Assembly (NCBI GenBank): GCA_937965795.1
Contig: CALCMD010000063.1
Coordinates: 1-8,585, forward strand
From: an uncultured Lachnospiraceae bacterium
Lineage (GTDB): Bacteria > Bacillota > Clostridia > Lachnospirales > Lachnospiraceae
DNA: 8,585 nt
Direction of reading: 5' to 3'
A program made the position numbers and the translations under genes. The notes beneath the pieces are model-generated. The model searched no databases, was not told the origin of the DNA, and saw nothing but the letters and a program-made list of their open reading frames with translations. Positions within the stretch are counted from its first letter, which is position 1, and every line of letters starts with the position of its first letter. Below are positions 1-6,414 of the stretch, piece after piece.

Positions 1-100
1 TTCTAAAAATCTGCAAAAAACTATTGACTTTTCTTAGCAGGTTTTATTGCCATTTTTCAGGAAACGATGGGAAATAAAAGCAATCAAAAGTAAGACGATC
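1..100 (+). promoter_or_regulatory. AT-rich leader upstream of ssb with a possible promoter
   Basis: This non-coding stretch is clearly more AT-rich than the genes that follow. A TTGACT hexamer at 24-29 matches a sigma-A -35 box at five of six positions. The only candidate -10 boxes downstream (around 43-50, for example TATTGC at 45-50, spacing 15) are poor. No reading frame with a plausible start crosses the region. It is the natural place for the operon promoter, but the exact promoter is not established and transcription may also enter from the left of the window. Confidence 0.25.
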
Positions 101-106
101 AGGAGG
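101..106 (+). promoter_or_regulatory. Ribosome binding site deciding the ssb start
   Basis: A perfect AGGAGG lies here. The first in-frame ATG at 108 is only one base downstream, too close to be used. The second ATG at 114 is seven bases away, which is ideal, and gives the N-terminus MNKAVMMGRL typical of SSB proteins. The start is therefore placed at 114. Confidence 0.85.
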
Positions 107-113
107 AATGTAT

Positions 114-791
114 ATGAACAAAGCAGTTATGATGGGTAGATTAGTCAAAGATCCGGAAGTACGGTATGTTAATACAAAGAAAGGGGAAATGCCGATCGCA
201 AATTTTCGGATTGCAGTAAACCGTAGATTTGTGAAAGAAGATGGCGTAGATACAGACTTTTTTTCCTGTTCTGCATTTGGCAGATTGGCAGAATTTGTCG
301 AAAAGTTTCTGCTCCAAGGAGTCAAGGTGATTATTTCCGGAACAATAGAAACAGAGTCTTATAAGAACCGGGAAGGCGAGCAGGTTTACGGTGTGCGTTT
401 TCTGGCGGATGACATCGACTTTGCGGAAAGCAAACGGGCATTTGAAGAGCGCATGAATGCAGAAGCACAGGACGATCGGGGACGGCAGTCTTCCGGCCGG
501 AGCACTTCTTCCAGAGAACGTAATGAGAACGGGGGCAGACGTTCCGGCGGCTCTAAACGGAGCGATGAATACGAGGATGAGCGAGACGCGGACAGGGATT
601 CTGGCAGAAGAAGCTCCGGGAGCAGAAATTCCGGCGGCAGAAGTTCTGCGAGAAGCACAGCGTCTGAAAGGGGCAATGGAAGGAGTTCTGCAAGAAGCGC
701 GGCGTCCGAGAGAAACAGTGGAAGGGGACGTAATGTAGACGATGAATACATGGAGATGGATGAGGCAGGCGAAGAGCTGGATTTTGATTGA
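114..791 (+). CDS. ssb: Single-stranded DNA-binding protein with long Arg/Ser/Gly-rich tail
   Basis: Binds and protects single-stranded DNA during replication, recombination or transfer. Residues 1 to about 105 form a recognisable SSB OB fold: MNKAVMMGRLVKDPEVRY at the start, then NFRIAVNR, FFSCSAFGRLAEFV and a GTIETESY strand. The product is 225 residues, longer than the usual 140-180. The excess is a low-complexity segment (about 118-207) rich in Arg, Ser, Gly and Glu, with a near-perfect 14-residue tandem repeat. The C-terminus is acidic but ends in EELDFD instead of the canonical D-D-I-P-F-like tip that recruits partner proteins. It is the first gene of the cluster, 34 bases ahead of the membrane protein and two genes before a RecD2-like helicase. 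This fits a mobile-element SSB rather than the chromosomal copy between rpsF and rpsR. Family assignment is firm; the accessory role is inferred. Confidence 0.95.
   Translation: MNKAVMMGRLVKDPEVRYVNTKKGEMPIANFRIAVNRRFVKEDGVDTDFFSCSAFGRLAEFVEKFLLQGVKVIISGTIETESYKNREGEQVYGVRFLADDIDFAESKRAFEERMNAEAQDDRGRQSSGRSTSSRERNENGGRRSGGSKRSDEYEDERDADRDSGRRSSGSRNSGGRSSARSTASERGNGRSSARSAASERNSGRGRNVDDEYMEMDEAGEELDFD
639..722 (+). repeat. Two-copy 42-base tandem repeat in the ssb tail
   Basis: Positions 639-680 and 681-722 are two diverged copies of a 42-base unit. They encode RSSARSTASERGNG and RSSARSAASERNSG. The copies differ mostly at third codon positions or by conservative changes, so the protein repeat has been kept after duplication. 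A less regular Gly/Ser/Arg pattern precedes it from about 480. Confidence 0.8.
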
Positions 792-825
792 TGAGGTCTA
801 AGAAAAACCAGAAGGAGGAAATGAA

Positions 826-1458
826 GTGGATGATTTAGAACACTGGATGAAAAATAACCGGAAACTTTGCGTTGTGACGGGGATTTTCGGGCTTTTGGTG
901 TCCCCGTTTTTGTGGCCGTTTTTTCTGGCAGTGATCTTTCAGTCGCTGTCACTGGCGGTACCGATCATATTGGCGTGGCTGCTAATCAGGCAGCCCTGGA
1001 AAGATAAGGAGAAGCAGAATGAAGAGAGTTTTCAAAGAGAGCAGTATGGTAAAAGTACAGATACCTCAGAAATACATCCGGATGGCGCATCGCCCGATGA
1101 TATGCCGAAGGATCGGGCGGAAGCGGGACAGGATCCGTTAAGCGAACAGGCGGATAAAAAGAAAGCAGAGCCACCGGACGGGGAAACCTGTCTTGCGCTT
1201 TTGTGGTATCAGAGGGAAGGACGTGAACGTTTTTTCTGCTTGAAAGAGAGTGCAAAAAAAGAAGGAAGGCAGGCGTTTTCCATCGGTAAGGAGGGAATCT
1301 GCAGTGTCCGAGGGAAACGTGGGTTCCAGCGGATCGGCGTCCTTCGGGGCTATCCGGGAAAACGGATATTAAAGGTGGCAAAAGAGATCAAAAAGGATGG
1401 TTTCTTGCTGAAGGAATCCGGAGATTATGTCTGGGTTTCGTGGAAAAAGGGGGAATGA
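826..1458 (+). CDS. Two-span membrane protein with soluble C-terminal domain, function unknown
   Basis: I do not recognise this 210-residue protein. The start is GTG 826, seven bases after GGAGG at 814-818; the ATG at 821 is out of frame and hits a stop within six codons. Residues about 14-55 are strongly hydrophobic, with a short turn containing Pro and Trp (SPFLWPFF), and probably form two membrane spans. Residues about 57-118 are a charged, Pro/Asp/Glu/Lys-rich linker that looks disordered. Residues about 119-210 look folded: alternating hydrophobic and basic stretches with two Cys, several Gly-Lys turns and a Trp-containing end (YVWVSWKKGE). The stop is followed after three bases by the helicase start, so the two genes are probably co-translated. 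Membrane anchoring of a DNA-binding or partner-binding domain is possible but only a guess. Confidence 0.8.
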   Translation: MDDLEHWMKNNRKLCVVTGIFGLLVSPFLWPFFLAVIFQSLSLAVPIILAWLLIRQPWKDKEKQNEESFQREQYGKSTDTSEIHPDGASPDDMPKDRAEAGQDPLSEQADKKKAEPPDGETCLALLWYQREGRERFFCLKESAKKEGRQAFSIGKEGICSVRGKRGFQRIGVLRGYPGKRILKVAKEIKKDGFLLKESGDYVWVSWKKGE

Positions 1459-1461
1459 TAG

Positions 1462-3681
1462 ATGCATTGTAAAGCGATGCAGCAGATCTATTACAATCCG
1501 GGAAACGGATATACGGTGGCCTCCTATATGACAGAGGAAGAACTTCCGCAGCAGGTCATGCTGCAGAACAAGGGAAACTATGGGATCTTCCAGGCGGTTG
1601 GCGAGGAACTCCCCACTAAAGAGGGATTAGAACTGGAACTGACGGGGGAGTGGAAGAATGGGAAATACGGCCTTCAATATGAGGTTTCCTGGTTTCATGT
1701 GGACACGCCTACCACAGAAGAAGGGATACGGGCGTATCTCTCCTCAAACCTGATCAAAGGGATCGGGCCAGTCATGGCGGAGAACATTGTAAGGAAATTT
1801 GGAAAACAGACCTTTTATGTGCTGGAACATACGCCGGAGAAGCTTCTGCAGGTAAGAGGAATCACGGAATCAAGGCTGGAAGAGATCTTAAAAGGCTACC
1901 GGGCCAGCAATTCTGTCCGGGAACTGATGGTATATCTGGCGCCTCTGGGGGTCACGCAGAGAAAGCTGGAAATGATCCAGGAGCATTTTGGACCGGCGGC
2001 AGCCAGCATTGTGCAGGAAACCCCGTTCCGTTTGTGCGAGATCAAAGGCTTTGGTTTCCTTACCGTAGACCCTATTGCGGTAAAGGCAAAAAATTTTAAG
2101 GCGGATGATCCGCTGCGTATTAAGGCGGCAATCAGCCATGTGATGGCAGAAGCGGAAGGAGAAGGGCATCTGTTCCTTACCAGCCAGGAGATCGTAAACC
2201 GGTCGGAACATCTGTTGAACCATAACAAGGAGCTGGAGCCGGTATCGGAGCGTGCCATCCGGGATGTGGGAAATGACATGATCCATGAGGAAAGAAGCCT
2301 GGTAGTAAACGGCGGCGCGTTCTATACCCCGAAATGCTTTCTGGCAGAGTTCGGAGCGGCGGCCGCCCTGGTGCGGCTCAGTATGCAGCAGGGAATGAAG
2401 GTAAAGGTGGATCACATCCTGAGAAAGGTGCAGGAAAAGGAGCAGATCGTCTTAAATAAGAAACAGCAGGAGGCGATCCGTATGGCGTTCGCACACCCGG
2501 TATCTATCATCACTGGCGGTCCGGGGCGGGGGAAAACCACCATCATCCGTTTTCTCATAGCAATCCAGGAGACGTTAAAAAAGGACGCTATGATCCTGCT
2601 CTGCGCACCAACCGGAAAGGCGAGGCGCAGGATGTATGAGAGTACGGGTTATCCGGCCATGACGATCCATAAAGCAATCGGGTTAACCGGAGAGGATGGA
2701 GAAGAAGAATGGAACGAGATGGAACCGATGCCGGATGACCTGATCATTGCGGATGAGTTCAGCATGGTGGACATGTTTCTGGCAGATAAGCTGTTTTCCT
2801 GTGTGAAAATGGGCGCCCGGCTGATCCTGGTGGGAGACAAAGACCAGATCGAGTCGGTAGGCCCCGGAAATGTGTTTAAGGAGCTGATCGATTCCGGCGT
2901 AATCCCGGTGACGGTTCTGGATGAATGTTTCCGGCAGGGGAAAAATTCTACGATCCTTCAAAATGGAGATAAGATTAACGAAAACCGTCTCGATCTAAAG
3001 TATGATGAATCCTTCCAGTTCCTTCCCGCATCGAATGCAAAAGAGGCGTCTGAACTGATTCAGAAGCTTTACCGGGAAGAACTGACGAAAGGTGAGAGAA
3101 AACTGGAAGAGGTACAGGTTTTATCTCCCCTTAGAAAAGATACTGAGGCCGGGTCTGACGCATTGAATGCCGTCCTCCGTGACATTGTAAATCCGAAACA
3201 GAAAGGGTATCCGGAGGTGGTAAACGGAAAACTGACGTTCCGGGAAACTGACAAGGTGATGCAGATCAAGAACAATGATGAGATCTCCAATGGGGATGTG
3301 GGGGAGGTACTGAACATCTACCATGAGAGCGGAAAAACAAAGATGCGCGTAGATTTCGGGGACGAGCGGATTATGACCTATGATGAGGAGGACTACTGGC
3401 CGCTGACCCATGCTTATGCCATTACGGTGCACAAATCCCAGGGCAGTGAATATCCGGTGGTGATCCTTCCGATGCTCTCCTGTTTCCGCAGGATGCTGCG
3501 CAGAAACCTTTTTTACACAGCGGTTTCCAGGGCGCAGGAAAAAGTGATCATCGTGGGCAGCAAAAGGGCAATCGCGCAGGCAATCCGTACCGATGTAACC
3601 ACGAGACGGAATACCAGATTGGCGGTCCAGATGCGTAGGATTAAAGAGGAAATGCTGAGGCAGAACCAAAAATCAGCGTGA
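1462..3681 (+). CDS. recD2: RecD2-like ATP-dependent DNA helicase
   Basis: An SF1B 5'-3' DNA helicase of the RecD2 type, acting on single-strand/duplex junctions without RecBC. Its 739 residues match the family length. The N-terminal region carries helix-hairpin-helix elements (GIGPVMAENIV near residue 100 and QVRGITESRLEEIL near 135). The motor follows: LNKKQQEAIRMA with Gln 335/336, Walker A GGPGRGKTT at 352-360, Walker B DEFSMVD at 431-437, motif III GDKDQIESVGPG from 458, ECFRQ near 490, VHKSQGSEY at 656-664 and YTAVSRAQ at 685-692. An SH3-like insert (NGDVGEVLNIYH) lies before the last motifs. All catalytic residues seem intact. Minor oddities are Arg in place of the usual Thr in Walker A and Phe in DEFSMVD. 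ATG 1462 is preceded by a GGGGGAA purine run; ATG 1477 is a less likely alternative. With ssb upstream it forms a DNA-processing pair, probably an element-borne paralogue of chromosomal recD2. Confidence 0.92.
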   Translation: MHCKAMQQIYYNPGNGYTVASYMTEEELPQQVMLQNKGNYGIFQAVGEELPTKEGLELELTGEWKNGKYGLQYEVSWFHVDTPTTEEGIRAYLSSNLIKGIGPVMAENIVRKFGKQTFYVLEHTPEKLLQVRGITESRLEEILKGYRASNSVRELMVYLAPLGVTQRKLEMIQEHFGPAAASIVQETPFRLCEIKGFGFLTVDPIAVKAKNFKADDPLRIKAAISHVMAEAEGEGHLFLTSQEIVNRSEHLLNHNKELEPVSERAIRDVGNDMIHEERSLVVNGGAFYTPKCFLAEFGAAAALVRLSMQQGMKVKVDHILRKVQEKEQIVLNKKQQEAIRMAFAHPVSIITGGPGRGKTTIIRFLIAIQETLKKDAMILLCAPTGKARRRMYESTGYPAMTIHKAIGLTGEDGEEEWNEMEPMPDDLIIADEFSMVDMFLADKLFSCVKMGARLILVGDKDQIESVGPGNVFKELIDSGVIPVTVLDECFRQGKNSTILQNGDKINENRLDLKYDESFQFLPASNAKEASELIQKLYREELTKGERKLEEVQVLSPLRKDTEAGSDALNAVLRDIVNPKQKGYPEVVNGKLTFRETDKVMQIKNNDEISNGDVGEVLNIYHESGKTKMRVDFGDERIMTYDEEDYWPLTHAYAITVHKSQGSEYPVVILPMLSCFRRMLRRNLFYTAVSRAQEKVIIVGSKRAIAQAIRTDVTTRRNTRLAVQMRRIKEEMLRQNQKSA

Positions 3682-3700
3682 AAGGAGGAAACGATTTAAA

Positions 3701-4165
3701 GTGTTCATTGGAACAAAAAAACTGAAGAAAGAACTGCTGAACGAAAGAAAACTTTTGGAACAGGAACGGAAAAAAAGCCTGGAGGAAAGCAGTGAGCGGC
3801 AGGAATTGGAAATCCGTCTGTGGAGGGCGGAAGGAGAAATCCGGAACTACCAGTACCGGGAGAAGCACATCCGGGATGTGCTGAAATACGAGTACTGGAA
3901 CCGGATCAGACCGTTGTATGCTATGGGAATGGAGGATTTAAAGCGTTCTGTGCGCCTCGATAACCTGTTTTTGGACAAGGGCAGTGGAAAATGGGGTGTT
4001 GTGGAGTGCTATTGCCTCCAGTGCGGAAATGCCCTTCAGGCAAGGTATTTTGACGATGAACTGGAAGCGCTCCGCTATATGGCGCTCCGGCAGGTGCTTG
4101 GAATCGCGCCGGCGTTTGATACCTGTATGGAGTGTTATCAGAAAAGCATGGAATTGTGCGCGTAG
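3701..4165 (+). CDS. Small coiled-coil protein with zinc-ribbon-like cysteine pairs, function unknown
   Basis: A 154-residue protein I cannot assign to a named family. The start is GTG 3701 behind AAAGGAGG at 3681-3688, spaced 12 bases, which is long. No other in-frame start exists before Met75, so it is accepted. Residues about 5-60 are Lys/Glu/Leu-rich with heptad-like spacing and should form a coiled coil. Residues 98-153 contain Cys105-x2-Cys108 and Cys142-x2-Cys145, the spacing of a zinc ribbon, plus extra Cys103 and Cys153. Between the pairs is a short helix (DDELEALRYMALRQVLG). The shape suggests dimerisation through the coiled coil and a zinc knuckle that binds nucleic acid or protein; this is inference. 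It follows recD2 by 19 bases in the same operon and is the last gene before the structured spacer at 4166-4296. Confidence 0.82.
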   Translation: MFIGTKKLKKELLNERKLLEQERKKSLEESSERQELEIRLWRAEGEIRNYQYREKHIRDVLKYEYWNRIRPLYAMGMEDLKRSVRLDNLFLDKGSGKWGVVECYCLQCGNALQARYFDDELEALRYMALRQVLGIAPAFDTCMECYQKSMELCA

Positions 4166-4168
4166 GGA

Positions 4169-4197
4169 TGTTTTCCCGTTTGACCGGGACAGAAACA
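4169..4197 (+). other. Bulged hairpin just after the zinc-ribbon-like gene
   Basis: TGTTT at 4169-4173 pairs with AAACA at 4193-4197, and TCCCG at 4174-4178 pairs with CGGGA at 4185-4189. This leaves a six-base loop and a three-base one-sided bulge (CAG, 4190-4192). The ten paired bases make a stable stem with no T tract after it, so it is not a terminator by itself. It could protect the 3' end of the upstream message or be part of a larger folded leader with the hairpin at 4232-4268. A smaller ATAGA/TCTAT stem lies between them at 4210-4223. Confidence 0.5.
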
Positions 4198-4231
4198 TAA
4201 TGTAAGAAAATAGAGATTTCTATAATTGCAC

Positions 4232-4272
4232 AGGCAGGATATGAACGAATGGATTTCATACCCTGCCTTTTT
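4232..4272 (+). terminator. Rho-independent terminator or attenuator hairpin
   Basis: AGGCAGG at 4232-4238 pairs perfectly with CCTGCCT at 4262-4268. After one A-C mismatch, TATGAA at 4240-4245 pairs with TTCATA at 4255-4260, closing a nine-base loop. The stem runs straight into five T residues at 4268-4272. This is the layout of an intrinsic terminator. Since the next gene begins only 25 bases later on the same strand with its own strong ribosome binding site, it may act as a partial terminator that lowers expression of the distal AAA+/VWA genes. TGCA at 4227-4230 can also pair with TGCA at 4272-4275, which would lengthen the stem and engage the end of the T tract. Confidence 0.7.
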
Positions 4273-4283
4273 GCATTTCAAAA

Positions 4284-4289
4284 AGGAGG
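4284..4289 (+). promoter_or_regulatory. Ribosome binding site indicating a TTG start
   Basis: AGGAGG lies seven bases before TTG 4297. The upstream in-frame ATG at 4249 sits in the loop of the terminator hairpin and has no ribosome binding site. The GTG at 4292 is too close and out of frame, and hits a stop after seven codons. TTG 4297 is therefore the best start for the next gene. Confidence 0.75.
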
Positions 4290-4296
4290 CCGTGTT

Positions 4297-4587
4297 TTGG
4301 AAAAAGAAGTGGTGAGAAGTTATTATGTACAGCACGAATCCGAACTGGAGGATGTGTGTTTAATGAATGATCCCGGTTATCAGGAGCGGGAGCAGGAATT
4401 GAAGAAGGCTGTGGCAGAACTGGAGACGCTTTTAAAGGGATTCGGGCACGAGGCATGGCAGAAGCTTGACCGGGTGCTGACCGCCCAGAACTGCTGTGAG
4501 GCGTATGCATTGCGGGAAATGTATATCAAAGGCGTGCAGGACGCGTTTTCAGTTTTTGATGCAGGAAAGGGGGAGAAGGATGCCTGA
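4297..4587 (+). CDS. Small acidic helical protein, function unknown
   Basis: A 96-residue protein starting at TTG (N-terminus MEKEVVRSYYVQHESELEDV). It is rich in Glu, Leu and Ala and should be almost all alpha-helical. One helix covers about 27-47 (EREQELKKAVAELETLL) and another the end of the chain (EAYALREMYIKGVQDAFSVF). The layout of a charged first helix, a short turn and a final aromatic/Gly helix recalls small uncharacterised proteins common on mobile elements of gut Firmicutes, but I cannot name a family with confidence. Its stop overlaps the start of the AAA+ gene by eight bases (4580-4587), so translation of the two is probably coupled. That places it with the AAA+/VWA pair, possibly as a small adaptor or regulator; this is inferred from position only. 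The rare start codon and the terminator-like stem in front both point to low expression. Confidence 0.75.
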   Translation: MEKEVVRSYYVQHESELEDVCLMNDPGYQEREQELKKAVAELETLLKGFGHEAWQKLDRVLTAQNCCEAYALREMYIKGVQDAFSVFDAGKGEKDA

Positions 4588-6355
4588 GATCAGTCTTTAT
4601 AACGCATGGACAATGAAACTGCCCCTGCCGGAACCGTTTGAAAAACTGGCAGAGAAGACAAAGAAAAAGCGGGTCAGCTATGAGGGGACGGAGTGTTCAA
4701 GCCACAATAAACGGCAGAAAGGACGTTCCGCAAAACTCCATCCGCCTACCTTATCGGCAATCCTGAGCCTGATCCAGATCGAGGAAGGTTCGTCTGACGG
4801 CGCCTGCGGCATCCGGAAAAGGAAGGACGTGGATTACTTCCTGATGGAATATGTAAAGCCAAAGGAAAAATGTGTCCTGGTATATAACTACAGGAACGGG
4901 CGCTTTGCCGGACAGCGGATCGCAGGAGAGCAGAAAGAGAAGCTGCTCTGCGTGGCGCCGGAGAAGAGCAGCGGGGAAGAATATCTGGCAGTGCTGGCGT
5001 ATGCAAGCCTTCTGGCGGTAAGTCCTCTATATGACGCGGAGTTTTCTGAACAGTATTTCTGTTTGAAGGAGCAGTACCGGTGTGGATGGACGGAGCCGAA
5101 AGCGGCAATGCGGGCAGCGTTTCTTTGCTGCGACAACCTTTACCGCAGGCTTACTGCCTCCCCGGAAGAAGCGATCCCGCTGGAGCAGACACAGCTTTAT
5201 GAGGAAGGAAAACTGGATTTTCTGTCAAATTATAAGATGGTTCTCGGTGTGTATGAACCAAACGACCATATCTGGGGGACGTTTGAGCATCTGATGGCAA
5301 AGGAACGGACATATGCAAACAGCACCATTGCGGATATGAAAAAGATCTATGGATGCGGATGGGAAGTATCTGAAGCGTCAAAAGGAAAGATACCGTCTCT
5401 CCCGGAAACCTATCAGGTGAGCGGGGATGTGGAAGAGATCCTGCAGCGGATCGTGGACACGCCTGCAAGGATGTTCATGCTGACCGGGAGTGCGGGCGGC
5501 GGAAAGACCACAGATGCAAAGATCATAGCCCAGGTTCTGGGGCTTCCTTATTATGTGTTTACCTGCGGCCCGGATACGGATGAGCTGACACTTCTTGCCA
5601 GCACCGTACCAAATATGGGCAGGAAGGCGGAAGAAACACAGGCTTTTCCCTTGCTTGAGGACCTGATGATGGATCCGGCGACCGCTCTTTCCATGATGAG
5701 CGGCGATTACCAGGAAGGGATCAGCCAGGAGGAGGCATTTGGACATCTTTTGGAGGCGGCATACCAGAAGGGATATGAGCAGGCAAAGAAGGAAAAGGAT
5801 TTCCTGTTAAAGGAATCAGAGATCGTAAAGGCTTGCAGGGAACCCAGCGTGCTGGAAATCCAGGAGCCGTCTGCCATTGAAAAACCGGGAACGCTGGTGC
5901 GTTTGAATTCCCTGTTTGACGACGGCGCCTGCACAGACCTGCTAAATGGAGAGATGCTCCGGCGCAATCCAAATACCATTGTCATTATGACGACGAACCT
6001 GAATTATGCCGGATGCCAGACGTTCAACGCATCCGTAGTGTCGCGGATGGCGCTGGTACAGCACAGGGAAGATCTGTCGGTGGAAGATATGATGCGGCGC
6101 GCTATGGAGCGGACCGGGTTTGCGGATGAGGAGATCCTTCACCATATGGCGTCCACGGTAAAGAATATTCAAGCGCATTTGGAGAAGGAGGAGATCACGG
6201 ACGGCATCTGCGGTTACCGTGAGCTGGAAAGCTGGATCTGGAGCTATATGGCAACGGGAAATCTGTCAAAATCGGTGAAAAATACGGTCATCAGTAAGGC
6301 GGCGCTTTTGCCGGAGGACCGGAAGATCCTGATGGAGACGTTTATTGAGCCGTAG
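4580..6355 (+). CDS. AAA+ ATPase, MoxR/CobS-like
   Basis: A 591-residue AAA+ ATPase, expected to form rings that remodel a partner protein using ATP. The frame stays open upstream to 4496, but ATG 4580 has a purine-rich AAAGGGGGAGAAGG just before it and overlaps the previous stop, so it is chosen. Residues 1 to about 270 are an N-terminal region I do not recognise. The AAA+ core follows: Walker A GSAGGGKT at 303-310; FTCGPDTDELTLL, the ring-contact segment typical of MoxR-like proteins; SVLEIQEPS at about 423-431 where Walker B is expected; LVRLNSLFDDG; sensor 1 IVIMTTN ending at Asn473; and SRM at 488-490 as the likely arginine-finger region. Walker B lacks the usual Asp-Glu and offers Glu426 and Glu429 instead. 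The next gene encodes a VWA protein, the standard partner of MoxR/CobS ATPases, which supports the call. Substrate unknown; no cobalamin genes are nearby. Confidence 0.88.
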   Translation: MPEISLYNAWTMKLPLPEPFEKLAEKTKKKRVSYEGTECSSHNKRQKGRSAKLHPPTLSAILSLIQIEEGSSDGACGIRKRKDVDYFLMEYVKPKEKCVLVYNYRNGRFAGQRIAGEQKEKLLCVAPEKSSGEEYLAVLAYASLLAVSPLYDAEFSEQYFCLKEQYRCGWTEPKAAMRAAFLCCDNLYRRLTASPEEAIPLEQTQLYEEGKLDFLSNYKMVLGVYEPNDHIWGTFEHLMAKERTYANSTIADMKKIYGCGWEVSEASKGKIPSLPETYQVSGDVEEILQRIVDTPARMFMLTGSAGGGKTTDAKIIAQVLGLPYYVFTCGPDTDELTLLASTVPNMGRKAEETQAFPLLEDLMMDPATALSMMSGDYQEGISQEEAFGHLLEAAYQKGYEQAKKEKDFLLKESEIVKACREPSVLEIQEPSAIEKPGTLVRLNSLFDDGACTDLLNGEMLRRNPNTIVIMTTNLNYAGCQTFNASVVSRMALVQHREDLSVEDMMRRAMERTGFADEEILHHMASTVKNIQAHLEKEEITDGICGYRELESWIWSYMATGNLSKSVKNTVISKAALLPEDRKILMETFIEP

Positions 6356-6401
6356 AATCCAGCACCGTAGATCAATGCGTAGAAGTGATACCATAATGAG
6401 G

Positions 6402-6408
6402 AAGGAGG
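6402..6408 (+). promoter_or_regulatory. Ribosome binding site of the VWA gene
   Basis: AAGGAGG lies six bases before ATG 6415. The surrounding box GAAGGAGGAAACGA is almost identical to the boxes before the genes at 826 and 3701. The 59-base gap after the AAA+ gene holds no hairpin or promoter that I can see. Confidence 0.8.
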
Positions 6409-6414
6409 AAACGA

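Noticed and set aside
28..93. End of an upstream gene running into the ssb leader
   Set aside because: The frame is short, is bounded by a stop at 19-21 and has no start or recognisable protein content.
457..738. A 93-codon plus-strand frame inside ssb
   Set aside because: Shifted-frame by-product of the purine-rich repeat. It lies wholly within a well-supported gene and has no family signal.
386..952. A 188-codon open frame on the minus strand over the ssb tail
   Set aside because: It is the complement of the Arg/Ser/Gly-rich repeat region, reads as Leu/Pro/Ser low complexity, crosses the start of the next gene and has no ribosome binding site that fits. The plus-strand SSB frame is clearly real.
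3121..3669. A 182-codon minus-strand frame opposite recD2
   Set aside because: It lies opposite conserved helicase motifs, and its His/Pro/Arg-rich content is typical of an antisense reading of a coding strand.
4180..4185. TTGACC as a -35 box
   Set aside because: The hexamer 17 bases downstream (4203-4208, TAAGAA) is a weak -10, and TTGACC is explained by the loop of the hairpin at 4169-4197.
4221..4226. Perfect TATAAT that could be a promoter -10 box for the AAA+/VWA half
   Set aside because: No acceptable -35 box lies 16-18 bases upstream and there is no extended -10 TG. Four of its bases have an alternative explanation in or beside the small ATAGA/TCTAT stem. Transcription would also start inside the terminator-like hairpin.
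4249..4296. N-terminal extension of the small gene from ATG 4249
   Set aside because: The codons read through the terminator stem and ribosome binding site, and no ribosome binding site precedes the ATG.
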